From Pseudomonadota bacterium (GTDB lineage: Bacteria > Pseudomonadota > Alphaproteobacteria > Rhizobiales > Rhizobiaceae), in NCBI GenBank assembly GCA_020161665.1, contig JAIUPA010000022.1, positions 124,001 to 188,000 of the forward strand: DNA of 64,000 nt, in the 5' to 3' direction. This document shows positions 46,733 to 57,195 of this stretch, in pieces (position 1 is the stretch's first letter; every line of letters starts with the position of its first letter). The notes under the pieces were generated by a model that had not been told where the DNA came from, ran no database searches, and worked only from the letters and a program-made list of their open reading frames with translations. The position numbers were made by a program, and so were the translations under genes.

Positions 46733-46975
46733 ATGATTTTCGTCACCACCATGTGCATCGGCCTTGCTGCCGCATTGACCCGCTCGGCGGCGTCGATCAC
46801 GGTTTGCGCCCTTGCCCTGCTCTCGACCCTGACGCTTGCAGCCTTTGCGGCTGCGACGCTTTCGGTTTCTGAATTCCTTTCGGCGATTGCCGGTTACAAT
46901 AGCGGCCTGTTTGCTTTCGTGCTTCTGCTTCTGGCGGGTTGGCCCTCGGCCACGACCGTCAACAACCGCCACTGA
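46733..46975 (+). CDS. small two-span membrane protein
   Basis: An 80-residue hydrophobic protein with two predicted helices (about residues 18-38 and 48-68) and a short C-terminal tail. The ATG at 46733 has a strong GGGAGGAG site; the in-frame ATG at 46685 lacks one. A terminator follows 24 bases after the stop. I see no family signature. It lies between the spike module and the convergent GT-C-like gene. Confidence 0.65.
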   Translation: MIFVTTMCIGLAAALTRSAASITVCALALLSTLTLAAFAAATLSVSEFLSAIAGYNSGLFAFVLLLLAGWPSATTVNNRH

Positions 46976-46998
46976 CGCATTCCGCTTCTTTCAACGAA

Positions 46999-47029
46999 AA
47001 CGCCCCGGTCGAAAGGCCGGGGCGTTTTT
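46999..47029. terminator. strong terminator between convergent genes
   Basis: Perfect 10-bp arms AACGCCCCGG and CCGGGGCGTT with an 8-base loop are followed by TTTTT, and AAAA precedes the first arm. It can stop both the small membrane gene and the GT-C-like gene. Confidence 0.9.
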
Positions 47030-47051
47030 GTTTGGGTCGTAGCGGGCGGGC

Positions 47052-48938
47052 TCAGCCGCCGCTTGCCTCGGTTTCGATCACCTTGAAGAGGCGCAAGCCA
47101 GAACCCGGCACTTTCGGCAGCGGGCGCAAGTAGGACGGCAGCCGGTTGACGGCGAGGTCGGCGTAAAGACCGTTCGGCGCCAGCTTGGTAATCTCACGGG
47201 TTTGCGTATCGGTGGCGCAATAGGCGAGGTAGGATGCCTTGGAACCGCGCAGGAAGGCCATGGCTTCCCTTGCGCTGGCCAGACCGATGTGCAGTTCGGT
47301 GAGCATGCCGGCCTGATTGCGGTGATAGGGCGCCGTCAGAACACTGTGATTGGTAAAGCGCAGCAGCGGAACGCCGACGGAATTTGAAGCGACGACAACG
47401 CCAGCAGGCAGATCGACCAGACCCGAAACCGCCGTCTCGGTCGTGCAGCTTGGGGCCGCCACGCCATCTTCGTCGGTGTCCGTCGACCGTATGCCCTGAA
47501 TGCTGTTGAGGATGCCCTTGGCCCCTTCGGTCGGTGCAACGCCTGCAACAACCCATGCGGACGGCACAGAGGCCAGGGTCACGGCAAAGAAAATCGCACC
47601 GGCGGCAATGTTTTGCGGCTCGGCATTGGCGATGCGACGCAGTTCGGCGATCAGCAGCGACAACGGCACGATGGCCAGCATATTGGCGAAGACCGCACCG
47701 CGCACCTGAACCAGTGCAATGCCCCAAGCCATCAAGAGAAGGAGAAGCAGCACGGCATGCCCTTCGCGGCGGTCGTCGCGCAGGATGCGCATGACCGAGA
47801 CCGCAATGGCGAAGAAGCCGGTGGCGTAAAAGCCGCCCAACGTGGCCGGTTCCGAGCGGATTTCCGAAAAGATCGACTGGGCTTCGACGATCTTGTCGAG
47901 CCAGAGCGTGACGAGCAGCGGATCGAGATCCGCCAGCGGATTACCGAGGCACTTCGGTGCGATGATGACGGCAGCAGCGAGCACCACGGCACCGTTGGCA
48001 CCGGCTGCGGCAAGACGTCCCTTCAGGGTCCACTCGCTGCCGTAGCGCGCTGTCAGCGCCATGCCGAGACCACCGAGCGTGGCCAAAGCGTAGAAGCCGA
48101 GCGACAGGCTATCGCAGGTCACAGCCGAATAGCGCGAGGGCGGAACGGTCGCGAAAAACAGAACGGAAACGGCAATGGCGAGCGCAAGGCCATAGGCCAT
48201 GGCCGCCGGACGGAACGCGCTGCCGTGATAGACCCACAAGGCGGTGACGCCGAGGCAGGCCGCCGCGATCAACGGCGTGGTTTCGGCCCCGATGGCAATG
48301 GCAATGGCCGCCAAGACGCCCCCGACGGCGTAGTTCGTCGCTCCATAACGGCTGTCGAGCAGCACGGCGGCAAGACCGGCCACCAGCACAAGCTGGGCAT
48401 TGTGGTGGTCAATGGCACCCGGCAGAAACTTGTTGGTGGAGATGACCAGAAGGCCCGTCAAAGCCATGGCAATGTTCATGGCGGCATAACCGCCGAGGCG
48501 GCGCGCGCCAAGGCCCACGGCGACGATGAGCAGCGGCACGAAAAGGAGCGGCCAGATGGTGACGGCCAGCACTTCAGCGCGATGTGCATCGGTGAACAGA
48601 CCAAACAGCAGGATCAGCCCGGCAATCGGCGCATCGATGACGCGCGACCAGTGCATGAGCGTGCCGCCATTCAGACCAAGGCGATACTGCATCATATCGA
48701 ACCAGCCCTGCCCGGCCAGAAGATCGCGCACTTCGACCAGACGCATGCCGTCGTCATTGTCGGCACCGACATAATCCCTGGCATTGGGAATGTTCAGCGC
48801 GAGAATGACGGCCACAGCCAAAATGCTGAAAACAATCGCCATCAGCGGCAAACGCTGCCACCAGACAAGCGCTTCCACCTCATCCTGCCGCGTTTCCACA
48901 TTGCCAGCACCGGCTGGCCAATGAAATGCGTTCGTCAT
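47052..48938 (-). CDS. GT-C-like polytopic membrane glycosyltransferase
   Basis: The 628-residue protein has about twelve helices and a C-terminal periplasmic region of about 170 residues. Just after the first helix is the acidic motif GADNDDGMRLVEVRDLL, and later GAIDHHNAQLVLV; these resemble catalytic loops of GT-C enzymes such as the STT3/Pgl oligosaccharyltransferases, which use polyprenyl-linked sugars. The frame is open upstream for another 180 codons, but that part covers the divergent GT2 gene and is not used; ATG 48938 is preferred. It diverges from GT2-GtrA, which can make and flip a polyprenyl-phosphate sugar. The substrate is unknown. Confidence 0.75.
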   Translation of the reverse strand: MTNAFHWPAGAGNVETRQDEVEALVWWQRLPLMAIVFSILAVAVILALNIPNARDYVGADNDDGMRLVEVRDLLAGQGWFDMMQYRLGLNGGTLMHWSRVIDAPIAGLILLFGLFTDAHRAEVLAVTIWPLLFVPLLIVAVGLGARRLGGYAAMNIAMALTGLLVISTNKFLPGAIDHHNAQLVLVAGLAAVLLDSRYGATNYAVGGVLAAIAIAIGAETTPLIAAACLGVTALWVYHGSAFRPAAMAYGLALAIAVSVLFFATVPPSRYSAVTCDSLSLGFYALATLGGLGMALTARYGSEWTLKGRLAAAGANGAVVLAAAVIIAPKCLGNPLADLDPLLVTLWLDKIVEAQSIFSEIRSEPATLGGFYATGFFAIAVSVMRILRDDRREGHAVLLLLLLMAWGIALVQVRGAVFANMLAIVPLSLLIAELRRIANAEPQNIAAGAIFFAVTLASVPSAWVVAGVAPTEGAKGILNSIQGIRSTDTDEDGVAAPSCTTETAVSGLVDLPAGVVVASNSVGVPLLRFTNHSVLTAPYHRNQAGMLTELHIGLASAREAMAFLRGSKASYLAYCATDTQTREITKLAPNGLYADLAVNRLPSYLRPLPKVPGSGLRLFKVIETEASGG

Positions 48939-49058
48939 GCCGCACGTCCTCGAAATTCTGATCGTGCGGCAACCTAGCCTTAACCTAATCAAGAAATAGT
49001 AAAGGCTTGCGGCGGGATGAGCCTGCCGGTGGATTTTCGAGAGTTTTGAGTGGAAATC

Positions 49059-50081
49059 ATGAACGCACCCATCCCTGCCTCCGCATGCAGCTCGCTCGAT
49101 ATTGCCGTGCTTCTGCCTTGCTATAACGAAGCGGCAACGATTGCCGATGTGGTGCACGGCTTCAGGTCGGTTTTCCCCTCCGCCCGCATCTATGTCTACG
49201 ACAACAATTCCACCGACGGAACGGCGCTGCAGGCGCTGGTGGCAGGGGCCATCGTCCGGCAGGAGCGTCGTCAGGGCAAGGGCAATGTGGTGCGGCGCAT
49301 GTTCGCCGACATCGACGCCGATGTTTACATCATGGCCGATGGCGACGGCACCTATTCGCCGACGGATGCGCCCGCCCTTTTGAACGCCATGCTGGCCGAG
49401 GGGGCTGATATGGCCGTAGGCACGCGCCGTGGCGTGCATGATGATGCGGGCCGTCAGGGCCATGCCTTCGGCAACCGCATTTTCAACCACCTCTACCGGC
49501 AGATGTTCGGCAACGACTTCAACGATATTTTCTCAGGCTACCGCGCCTTCACCCGCCGCTTTGCCAAAAGCTTCCCGGCCGTTTCCAACGGTTTCGAGAC
49601 CGAAACCGAAATGTCTGTGCATGCCTCGCGCCTGAAAATGCCGGTGATCGAGATCGAGCTTGATTATGGCCGACGTCCCGAGGGTTCGCATTCGAAGCTT
49701 TCCACCTTCCGCGATGGCTGGAAGATCCTGAAAATGTTCGCCATGCTGATGAAGGAAACGCGCCCCTTTGCCTTCTTCGGGTTGATCAGCGCCGCCACCA
49801 TGCTCATGGGCCTGATGATGGCCATGCCGGTTCTCGTTGAATATTTCGATACCGGGCTTGTGACGCGGATGCCGACCTGGGTTCTGTCCGTCACGCTGAT
49901 CGGCATGTCCTTCCTGTCGTTTACCGCCGGCTTGATCCTCGATTCTCTGGCGCGTGCCCGCTACGAGCATCTGCGGCTCGTTTATAACGCCCATGCGCCG
50001 GTGCTGATGCAGACCACCTCGTTCAATACGATCGCAAGCGGCGCAACCGCCAGCGAAGCCAAGGCACGGGACGCGGCATGA
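49059..50081 (+). CDS. GT2 polyprenyl-phosphate glycosyltransferase
   Basis: A 340-residue family 2 glycosyltransferase of the DPM1/ArnC type, which loads a sugar onto undecaprenyl phosphate. The N-terminal domain has IAVLLPCYNEAATIADVV, VYDNNSTDGT and the DxD-containing MADGDGTYSPTDAP; R-rich RRMFADID and FNHLYRQMFG lie between. Two C-terminal helices (about 240-262 and 280-302) anchor it. The ATG at 49059 is chosen over a GTG three codons earlier. GtrA follows with a 4-base overlap, the classic pair of lipid-linked sugar formation and flipping. Confidence 0.9.
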   Translation: MNAPIPASACSSLDIAVLLPCYNEAATIADVVHGFRSVFPSARIYVYDNNSTDGTALQALVAGAIVRQERRQGKGNVVRRMFADIDADVYIMADGDGTYSPTDAPALLNAMLAEGADMAVGTRRGVHDDAGRQGHAFGNRIFNHLYRQMFGNDFNDIFSGYRAFTRRFAKSFPAVSNGFETETEMSVHASRLKMPVIEIELDYGRRPEGSHSKLSTFRDGWKILKMFAMLMKETRPFAFFGLISAATMLMGLMMAMPVLVEYFDTGLVTRMPTWVLSVTLIGMSFLSFTAGLILDSLARARYEHLRLVYNAHAPVLMQTTSFNTIASGATASEAKARDAA

Positions 50082-50455
50082 AACGGATCGCGCTCTTCCT
50101 GATCGCAGGTGGCAGCGGCTTTCTGGTCGATGCCGGTGTGCTCTGGCTGATGCTCAACCTGACCCCGGCCGGCCCCTATCTGGGCCGCGCCGTCGCCATT
50201 CTGGTGGCCATGGGCTTTACCTGGTTCTTCAACCGCACCTTCACCTTCGGGCGCTCTAACCGCTCGATTGCGGCAGAAGGCCTTCGCTACGGCACGGTGG
50301 GCGTGGTGACGGCGCTGACCAATTATGGCCTTTACGCCGCCCTTCTCTTCACCATTCCCATGCTGCAGCCGTTTGCCGCGCTGGTCTTTGCCTCGATCGG
50401 CGCGATGGGACTTTCCTTCTTCGGTTACTCCCGCTACGTCTTTCAGCCGCGTTGA
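50078..50455 (+). CDS. GtrA family membrane protein
   Basis: A 125-residue protein with four helices of the GtrA family, which flips polyprenyl-phosphate-linked sugars across the inner membrane. It shows FLIAGGSGFLVDAGVLWLML, VAMGFTWFFNRTFTFG (the conserved NRxxTF motif) and FFGYSRYVFQPR at the end. Its ATG overlaps the GT2 stop (ATGA). Together with the GT2 enzyme and the divergent GT-C-like protein it fits a three-step surface glycosylation module. Confidence 0.92.
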   Translation: MKRIALFLIAGGSGFLVDAGVLWLMLNLTPAGPYLGRAVAILVAMGFTWFFNRTFTFGRSNRSIAAEGLRYGTVGVVTALTNYGLYAALLFTIPMLQPFAALVFASIGAMGLSFFGYSRYVFQPR

Positions 50456-50497
50456 TTTCCTTTACGGAAATCCTGAAAGCAGGAAGGACTGACAGGC

Positions 50498-50941
50498 ATG
50501 AGTGTGATCATCCGTGACGCTGCCCCCGGTGATGAAGCCCGCTGGCGGGAATTGTGGGCCGGTTACACGACCTTCTATCAGGTCGACGTGCCGGAGGATG
50601 TGACCGCTTCCGTCTGGCAGCGTGTCTTCAGCCCGGCCTCGCCGCTTTTCATGCGTGTGGCAGAGGTGGATGGCGCGGTGGAAGGCTTTGCCATTTGCCT
50701 GACGCATGAAGGCACCTGGGTGAAGGAACCTTTGCTTTATCTCGAAGACCTGTTCCTCGACGCGCGTTTGCGCGGTCGCGGCATCGGCAAGGCGCTTCTC
50801 GATGATCTCGTGGCGATGTGCAAGGCAAAGGGCTGGAGCCGCCTCTACTGGCACACGAACGAGGACAATGCGACCGCCCGCAAGCTCTATGATCAGTATG
50901 TCAAATCAGACGGGCACGTGCGCTATCGCATGAGTTTTTGA
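50498..50941 (+). CDS. GNAT family N-acetyltransferase
   Basis: A 147-residue GNAT acyltransferase. The acetyl-CoA pyrophosphate loop reads RLRGRGIGKALL (about residue 90), preceded by LYLEDLFLDA and followed by WHTNEDNATARKLYDQY, all standard for the family. GGAAGG precedes the ATG. It lies 42 bases after gtrA in the same direction and converges on the LysR gene. The acceptor (amine, protein or small molecule) cannot be told. Confidence 0.92.
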   Translation: MSVIIRDAAPGDEARWRELWAGYTTFYQVDVPEDVTASVWQRVFSPASPLFMRVAEVDGAVEGFAICLTHEGTWVKEPLLYLEDLFLDARLRGRGIGKALLDDLVAMCKAKGWSRLYWHTNEDNATARKLYDQYVKSDGHVRYRMSF

Positions 50942-50947
50942 GCGCCC

Positions 50948-51838
50948 TCAGGCCCGCTGGCGGAAATAATCCACAAAAGCCCTGAGCGCCGGGCGCATCT
51001 GCCGCCGCGAGGGGTAGTAGATATAAAAGCCGTCAAAGGGCGGGCACCAGTCTTCCAGAACCCGGATCAGGCGGCCATCTTCCATGGCCCCTTCAAGGCG
51101 CGCGCCGAAGAGATAGGCAAGGCCCGCGCCATCTAGCGCGGCGGCCAGCACCAGACGGTCGTCGCCCAGAATAAGGGGGCCATTGACGCCAACGGTCAGG
51201 ACCTGCCCATCCTTCTCGAATTCCCAGCGATAGATCGCCCCGCTTGAAAAACGCCTGCGAATACAGGGGTAATTCACCAGATCATGCGGATGCTGCGGCT
51301 TGCCGTGGCGCTCGAAATAGGCCGGTGTCGCCACCACCGCGCCCCAGAGTGGCGAGCTTGCCTTGACGGCAATCATGTCGGCTTCCAGATGTTCCCCCAG
51401 ACGCAGGCCCGCATCAAAACCCTGTTCGACAATATCAAGGAAGCGGTCATCGTTGACGAGTTCCAGCTCGATGTCGGGATAGAGGGTTACGAAACCGCCG
51501 AGACGCGGGGCGATGATATGTTCCGCCGCCAGACGAGGCAGGGTGATGCGCAGGCGGCCCGCCGGTTTTTCCCGCGTATCGGCCAGCGCTTCCACCGCCG
51601 CATCGATGCCTGAAAAGGCAGGGCGCAGGCTTTCCAGCAGGCGATGCCCCTCCTGCGTTGGCGAAACGCTGCGGGTGGTGCGGGCCAGGAGACGAATGCC
51701 GAGGCTTTCCTCGAGCGCTGCCACCGCATGGCTCACCGCCGAAGGGGCAATCCCCAGCTCCCGGGCGGCCATGCGGAAGCTGCGATGTTCGGCAACGGCG
51801 GCCAGAACCGCCAGACGGGAAAGCTGAATTCGATCCAT
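50948..51838 (-). CDS. LysR family transcriptional regulator
   Basis: A 296-residue LysR regulator with the N-terminal helix-turn-helix (RSFRMAARELGIAPSAVSHA, then VAALEESLGIRLLARTTRSV) and a C-terminal ligand-binding domain (about 90-296). It diverges from the aldo/keto reductase gene, the usual geometry for a LysR protein and its target. A T-N11-A type inverted repeat (51848-51860) lies in the shared region. The start at 51838 gives MDRIQLSRLAVLAAVAE. Confidence 0.94.
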   Translation of the reverse strand: MDRIQLSRLAVLAAVAEHRSFRMAARELGIAPSAVSHAVAALEESLGIRLLARTTRSVSPTQEGHRLLESLRPAFSGIDAAVEALADTREKPAGRLRITLPRLAAEHIIAPRLGGFVTLYPDIELELVNDDRFLDIVEQGFDAGLRLGEHLEADMIAVKASSPLWGAVVATPAYFERHGKPQHPHDLVNYPCIRRRFSSGAIYRWEFEKDGQVLTVGVNGPLILGDDRLVLAAALDGAGLAYLFGARLEGAMEDGRLIRVLEDWCPPFDGFYIYYPSRRQMRPALRAFVDYFRQRA

Positions 51839-51847
51839 TGTTCTATT

Positions 51848-52941
<1,094 letters not shown>

Positions 52942-52983
52942 AGTGTATCGGGTTCAGTCTGAACCAGACGGGTCGAAGTGGTT

Positions 52984-53610
52984 TTAGTCGGGCGTGTATT
53001 TCGGCGTCAGCATTTCGAAACGGTCGCGGATCGTGGCGCAGGTATCGCCGCCCAGACGGGCAATGGCATCAATGCCTGCCGGATCAACATGCAGGCGCTC
53101 GTCGACGATGCCCTCACGGTAATGGGCATAGACGATCTCGCCCAGTATGATCTGGCGGGACTTGCTCAGTTCCAGTGTGAGGTGGCGGCGGCATTCAAAG
53201 GCCGCAGGGGCTTCGGCAATCCATGGCGCCGCAATCTTTGCGCCCGGCATGGCGGTGAGGCCCGCCACCTGCAATTCATCCATGCCGCGCGGATATTTCG
53301 CCGCCGTCTGGTGCATGGCCTCGGCGATGGCGAACGACACGATGTTAACGGTGAAAACCTCCGTCATGCGGATGTTATGGGCCGTGTCCTTCAGCGACAT
53401 GTCGGGATTGTTTTCCACGCCGAGCGCCAGAATGGGCGGATCGGCCGAAAGGCAGCCGAAGAAGCTGAAGGGGGCCGCGTTGAAGCGCCCCTCCCCATCC
53501 ACGGTCGTGACCAGCGCGATGGGGCGCGGCACGATGGAGCCGATCATCAGCTTGTATTTGTCGCGCCCTGAAAGGGCCGTGAAATCAAAACCAGTTCGCT
53601 CTGCGTCCAT
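52984..53610 (-). CDS. flavin reductase-like domain protein
   Basis: The 208-residue protein fits the flavin reductase-like (FMN-binding split barrel) family. It shows YKLMIGSIVPRPIALVTTVD, FNAAPFSFFGCLSADPPILALGV and FTVNIVS, where FMN binds. Members reduce flavin for partner oxygenases or act as flavoproteins of unknown use. No partner oxygenase is nearby. It starts just downstream of the pheT terminator, so it has its own promoter. The chosen ATG 53610 gives MDAERTGFDF. Confidence 0.9.
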   Translation of the reverse strand: MDAERTGFDFTALSGRDKYKLMIGSIVPRPIALVTTVDGEGRFNAAPFSFFGCLSADPPILALGVENNPDMSLKDTAHNIRMTEVFTVNIVSFAIAEAMHQTAAKYPRGMDELQVAGLTAMPGAKIAAPWIAEAPAAFECRRHLTLELSKSRQIILGEIVYAHYREGIVDERLHVDPAGIDAIARLGGDTCATIRDRFEMLTPKYTPD

Positions 53611-53635
53611 CGCCGTTCCTCGTCGTTGTCCCAAA

Positions 53636-53663
53636 AGAAAAGGGGCCGGTGAACGGCCCCTTT
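53636..53663 (-). terminator. intrinsic terminator after pheT
   Basis: On the minus strand AGGGGCCG/CGGCCCCT with a 5-base loop is followed by TTTCTTTT. It lies 15 bases after the pheT stop and before the flavin reductase-like gene. Confidence 0.85.
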
Positions 53664-53677
53664 GCATTTCCCATGGA

Positions 53678-56101
53678 TCAGGCGCGCAATGTGCCGCCGG
53701 TGGCCTTGGCAACGCTTGCCACCACCTTCTGGGTCAGCGCTTCGAAATCCTCATCCGTCAGCGTGCGGTCAGACGGCTGGATCGTCACCTCGATGGCGAT
53801 GGACTTCTTGCCTTCGCCAAGGCTTGCGCCCTCGAACACGTCAAACACATTGACGCTCGTGACCAGCTTGCGGTCGGCCCCTTGCGCGGCGCGCAGGACG
53901 GCCCCGGCTTCGACGGTCTTGTCGACCACGAAGGCGAAATCGCGCTTTACCGCCTGGAAGGGCGAAAGCTCAAGCGGCGGCTTGGTGCGGGTCGCCTTCT
54001 TCTTCGGTTCCGGCATGGCATCGAGATAGATTTCGAAGCCCGCAAAGGCCCCGGACACATCAAGCGTTGCCAGCGTCTTCGGATGGAATTCACCGAAATA
54101 GCCCAGCACGACCTTCGGGCCCATCTTGATCGTGCCGGAGCGGCCCGGATGATACCAATCCGGGGCACCGGCTTCGATCTGAACATTGCTCATCGGCAGG
54201 CCACAGGCTTCGATGACCGCCAGCGCATCGGCCTTGGCGTCATAGACATCCACCGGCTTGCCGCCACCCTTCGCCGTGTTCGACCACATGCGACCGGCCC
54301 CGGCAAGCGACGCCGTGCCGCGACGAATGCCGCCCGCCACGCGACGCTGGCCTTCCGGCTTGTCGGTCTCATAGGTGCCGGAGACTTCGAAGATCGCCAC
54401 ATCGCCAAAGCCCTTGTCGGCATTGCGGGCAGCTGCCGAAAGCAAGCCGGGCAGCAGCGAGGGGCGCATGTCCGACATATCGGCAGCGATGGGGTTGGCA
54501 AGCTTCAGCGCCGGGCTTCCGCCACCGAAAAGCTTCGCCTGTTCTTCCGAGATGAAGGACCAGGTGACAGCCTCCAGCATGCCGCGCGAGGCGAGCGCGC
54601 GGCGCGCCGTACGGGTGCGGACCTGAAGCGTCGTCAGAATGCGCGGATGGACCGTGCCCAGCGCTTCAAGCGGCTCCGGCTTGATGTGGTCGACGCCATG
54701 AACGCGCATGACTTCTTCGACGAGATCGGCCTTGCCTTCCACGTCCGGACGCCAGGAGGGAACGGAAACCGTCAGGCGGTCGCCCTCACCCTCCACCGCA
54801 AAGCCGAGACCCTTCAGGATGTCGGCGCTTTCGGCTCCGGTGACGTTCATGCCGGTGAGGCGCTTGACCTCGGACACCGGGAAATCGATGACCTTGGCGT
54901 CAAAGCCCTTGTAGCCGACCAGCGTCGCCTTGGAGGCCGTGCCGCCGCAAAGATCGATCACCAGCTGCGTGGTGCGTTCCAGACCCGGCATCATGTATTC
55001 CGGATCGACGCCGCGCTCGAAGCGATAACGCGCATCGGTGATGATGCCGAGCGAACGGCCCGAGCGGGCAATGTTGATCGGGTCCCAGAGCGCCGATTCA
55101 ATCAGCACGTCCGTCGTGTTTTCATCGCAGCCGGAATGCTCACCGCCCATGATGCCGCCGATGGATTCGATGCCGTTATCATCCGCGATGACGACATTGG
55201 AGGGGCCGAGCTTGTATTCACGCTGGTCGAGCGCGAGGATGGTCTCGCCGTCCACGGCACGGCGCACAACGAGATCACCCTTGACCTTGTTGGCGTCGAA
55301 GACGTGCATCGGGCGACCCTGATCGAAGGTCATGTAGTTGGTGATATCGACCAGTGCGGAAATCGGGCGCAAGCCGATGGCGCGCAGACGCTTCTGCATC
55401 CAGGCGGGCGACGGGCCGTTTTTCACGCCGCGCACCAGACGCAGCGCAAAGCCGGGGCACAGGCGCTCGTCATCCAGATCGATTTTGACGGCGGTCGTCA
55501 GCTCACCCTCTACCTTGAAGGCGTTGGCCCCCGGCTTCTTCAGCGTGCCGAGACCGGCAGCGGCGAGATCGCGGGCGATGCCATAGATCGAGGTGCAATC
55601 CGGGCGGTTGGGCGTCAGGTTGATCTCGATGACCGGATCGTCAATCCCGGCATAGGCAGCGAAGGACGTGCCGACCGGCGCATCGTCCGGCAGATCGATA
55701 ATGCCGTTGTGGTCGTCGGAAATATCGAGTTCCTTTTCCGAGCACATCATGCCGTGGCTTTCGACGCCACGGATTTTGCCAACCGAAAGCGTGACATCAA
55801 TGCCCGGAACATAGGTGCCCGGACGGGCCAGCGCGCCAATGAGGCCCGCACGCGCATTCGGCGCGCCACAGACGATCTGCAGCAGCTTGCCATCGCCCGC
55901 ATCCACCGACAGAACCTTGAGGCGGTCGGCTTCCGGGTGCTTTTCGGCGGCAACGATCTTGGCGATGACGAAGGGCTTAAAGGCCGCCTTGTCGTCGACA
56001 TCCTCGACTTCAAGGCCGATGGCCGTCAGGCGTTCGCAAATCTGATCCAGCGTGGCATCCGTATCCAGATGCTCTTTCAGCCAGGAGAGCGTGAATTTCA
56101 T
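53678..56101 (-). CDS. pheT: phenylalanyl-tRNA synthetase beta subunit
   Basis: PheT, with PheS, charges tRNA-Phe. The 807-residue protein has the full domain order: EMAP/tRNA-binding N-terminus ([22 protein letters not shown]), B3/B4 editing region (about 220-390), B5 domain (about 410-480), synthetase-like core and C-terminal anticodon-binding FDX-ACB domain (about 715-807). It begins 11 bases after the pheS stop. A long open frame on the opposite strand across this gene is an antisense shadow. Confidence 0.97.
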   Translation of the reverse strand: MKFTLSWLKEHLDTDATLDQICERLTAIGLEVEDVDDKAAFKPFVIAKIVAAEKHPEADRLKVLSVDAGDGKLLQIVCGAPNARAGLIGALARPGTYVPGIDVTLSVGKIRGVESHGMMCSEKELDISDDHNGIIDLPDDAPVGTSFAAYAGIDDPVIEINLTPNRPDCTSIYGIARDLAAAGLGTLKKPGANAFKVEGELTTAVKIDLDDERLCPGFALRLVRGVKNGPSPAWMQKRLRAIGLRPISALVDITNYMTFDQGRPMHVFDANKVKGDLVVRRAVDGETILALDQREYKLGPSNVVIADDNGIESIGGIMGGEHSGCDENTTDVLIESALWDPINIARSGRSLGIITDARYRFERGVDPEYMMPGLERTTQLVIDLCGGTASKATLVGYKGFDAKVIDFPVSEVKRLTGMNVTGAESADILKGLGFAVEGEGDRLTVSVPSWRPDVEGKADLVEEVMRVHGVDHIKPEPLEALGTVHPRILTTLQVRTRTARRALASRGMLEAVTWSFISEEQAKLFGGGSPALKLANPIAADMSDMRPSLLPGLLSAAARNADKGFGDVAIFEVSGTYETDKPEGQRRVAGGIRRGTASLAGAGRMWSNTAKGGGKPVDVYDAKADALAVIEACGLPMSNVQIEAGAPDWYHPGRSGTIKMGPKVVLGYFGEFHPKTLATLDVSGAFAGFEIYLDAMPEPKKKATRTKPPLELSPFQAVKRDFAFVVDKTVEAGAVLRAAQGADRKLVTSVNVFDVFEGASLGEGKKSIAIEVTIQPSDRTLTDEDFEALTQKVVASVAKATGGTLRA

Positions 56102-56112
56102 GATCTATCTCC

Positions 56113-57195
56113 TTACGCGCTCAGACCGCCGAACAGCGTCGGCATGTCGAGCGGGCGGAAGCCGTAATGGTTCATCCAGCGCACATCGGCGTTGAAGAAA
56201 TCGCGCAGGTCCGGCATGCCGTATTTCAGCATGGCAATACGATCGAGGCCCATGCCCCAGGCAAAGCCCTGATACTCATCCGGGTCGAGACCGCCCGAGC
56301 GCAGCACGTTCGGGTGGACCATGCCGCAGCCGAGGATTTCCATCCAGTCGTTGCCTTCGCCGAACTTCACCTGACCGCCGGAACGGTCGCACTGGATATC
56401 CACCTCGAAGGAGGGTTCCGTGAAGGGGAAGAAGGACGGGCGGAAACGCATGGTGACCGACGGCACTTCGAAGAAGGCCTTGCAGAACTCCTCAAGCACC
56501 CAGCGCAGGTTGCCGACATGGGCCTTCTTGTCGATGACGAGGCCTTCGACCTGATGGAACATCGGCGAGTGGGTGGCGTCGGAATCCTGACGGTAGGTCT
56601 TGCCGGGAATGACGATGCGGATCGGCGGTTCCTGCGCTTCCATGGTGCGCACCTGCACCGGCGAAGTGTGCGTGCGCAGCACCTTGCGCTCGCCCTTTTC
56701 ATCCGGGTTGAAGAAGAAGGTGTCGTGCATCTCGCGGGCCGGGTGGCCTTCCGGGAAGTTCAGCGCCGTGAAGTTATAGTAGTCCGTCTCGATATCCGGA
56801 CCTTCGGCAATCGAGAAGCCGAGGTCGGCGAAGATCGCGGTGATCTCATCGACGATCTGGCTGATCGGATGAATGCGGCCACGCTCGGCGGGCGAGGAGC
56901 GAACCGGCAGCGTCACATCGAGCGTTTCGGCCTTGAGGCGCGCGGTGATCGCGGCATCCTTCAGCTCGCTCTTGCGGGCGGTGATGGCGTCCGTCACCAC
57001 GGTCTTCAGCGCGTTGATCGCGGCACCGCGCGTCTGGCGCTCTTCCGGCGTCATCGATCCCAGCGTTTTCAGAAGCTCGGAAACCGAACCCTTTTTGCCA
57101 AGCGCTGCCACGCGCACCGCTTCGATTGCGGCTTCATCGGACGCTTCGGCGATGTCCGCCAGAAGCCTGTTCTGCAAATCAATGAGTTCCGTCAT
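56113..57195 (-). CDS. pheS: phenylalanyl-tRNA synthetase alpha subunit
   Basis: The catalytic subunit of the class II phenylalanyl-tRNA synthetase, 360 residues. Motif 2 is seen in [14 protein letters not shown] and [26 protein letters not shown], and motif 3 in [24 protein letters not shown]. The N-terminal coiled coil (about 1-90) binds tRNA. Its ATG overlaps the stop of the upstream kinase-like gene (ATGA), so those genes are translationally coupled. Confidence 0.98.
   Translation of the reverse strand: MTELIDLQNRLLADIAEASDEAAIEAVRVAALGKKGSVSELLKTLGSMTPEERQTRGAAINALKTVVTDAITARKSELKDAAITARLKAETLDVTLPVRSSPAERGRIHPISQIVDEITAIFADLGFSIAEGPDIETDYYNFTALNFPEGHPAREMHDTFFFNPDEKGERKVLRTHTSPVQVRTMEAQEPPIRIVIPGKTYRQDSDATHSPMFHQVEGLVIDKKAHVGNLRWVLEEFCKAFFEVPSVTMRFRPSFFPFTEPSFEVDIQCDRSGGQVKFGEGNDWMEILGCGMVHPNVLRSGGLDPDEYQGFAWGMGLDRIAMLKYGMPDLRDFFNADVRWMNHYGFRPLDMPTLFGGLSA

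Noticed and set aside
44588..46975. A complete prophage
   Set aside because: There is no integrase, terminase, portal, capsid or lysis gene and no attachment-site repeat; only a spike module is present.
48939..49490. N-terminal extension of the GT-C-like gene
   Set aside because: The frame is open to 49490 but this part overlaps the divergent GT2 gene and has no membrane or family features; ATG 48938 fits better.
53147..56167. Plus-strand open frame of 1006 codons across pheT
   Set aside because: It lies antisense to the well-supported pheT, has Arg/His/Asp-rich low-complexity translation and no family signature; GC-rich third positions keep the reverse frame open.
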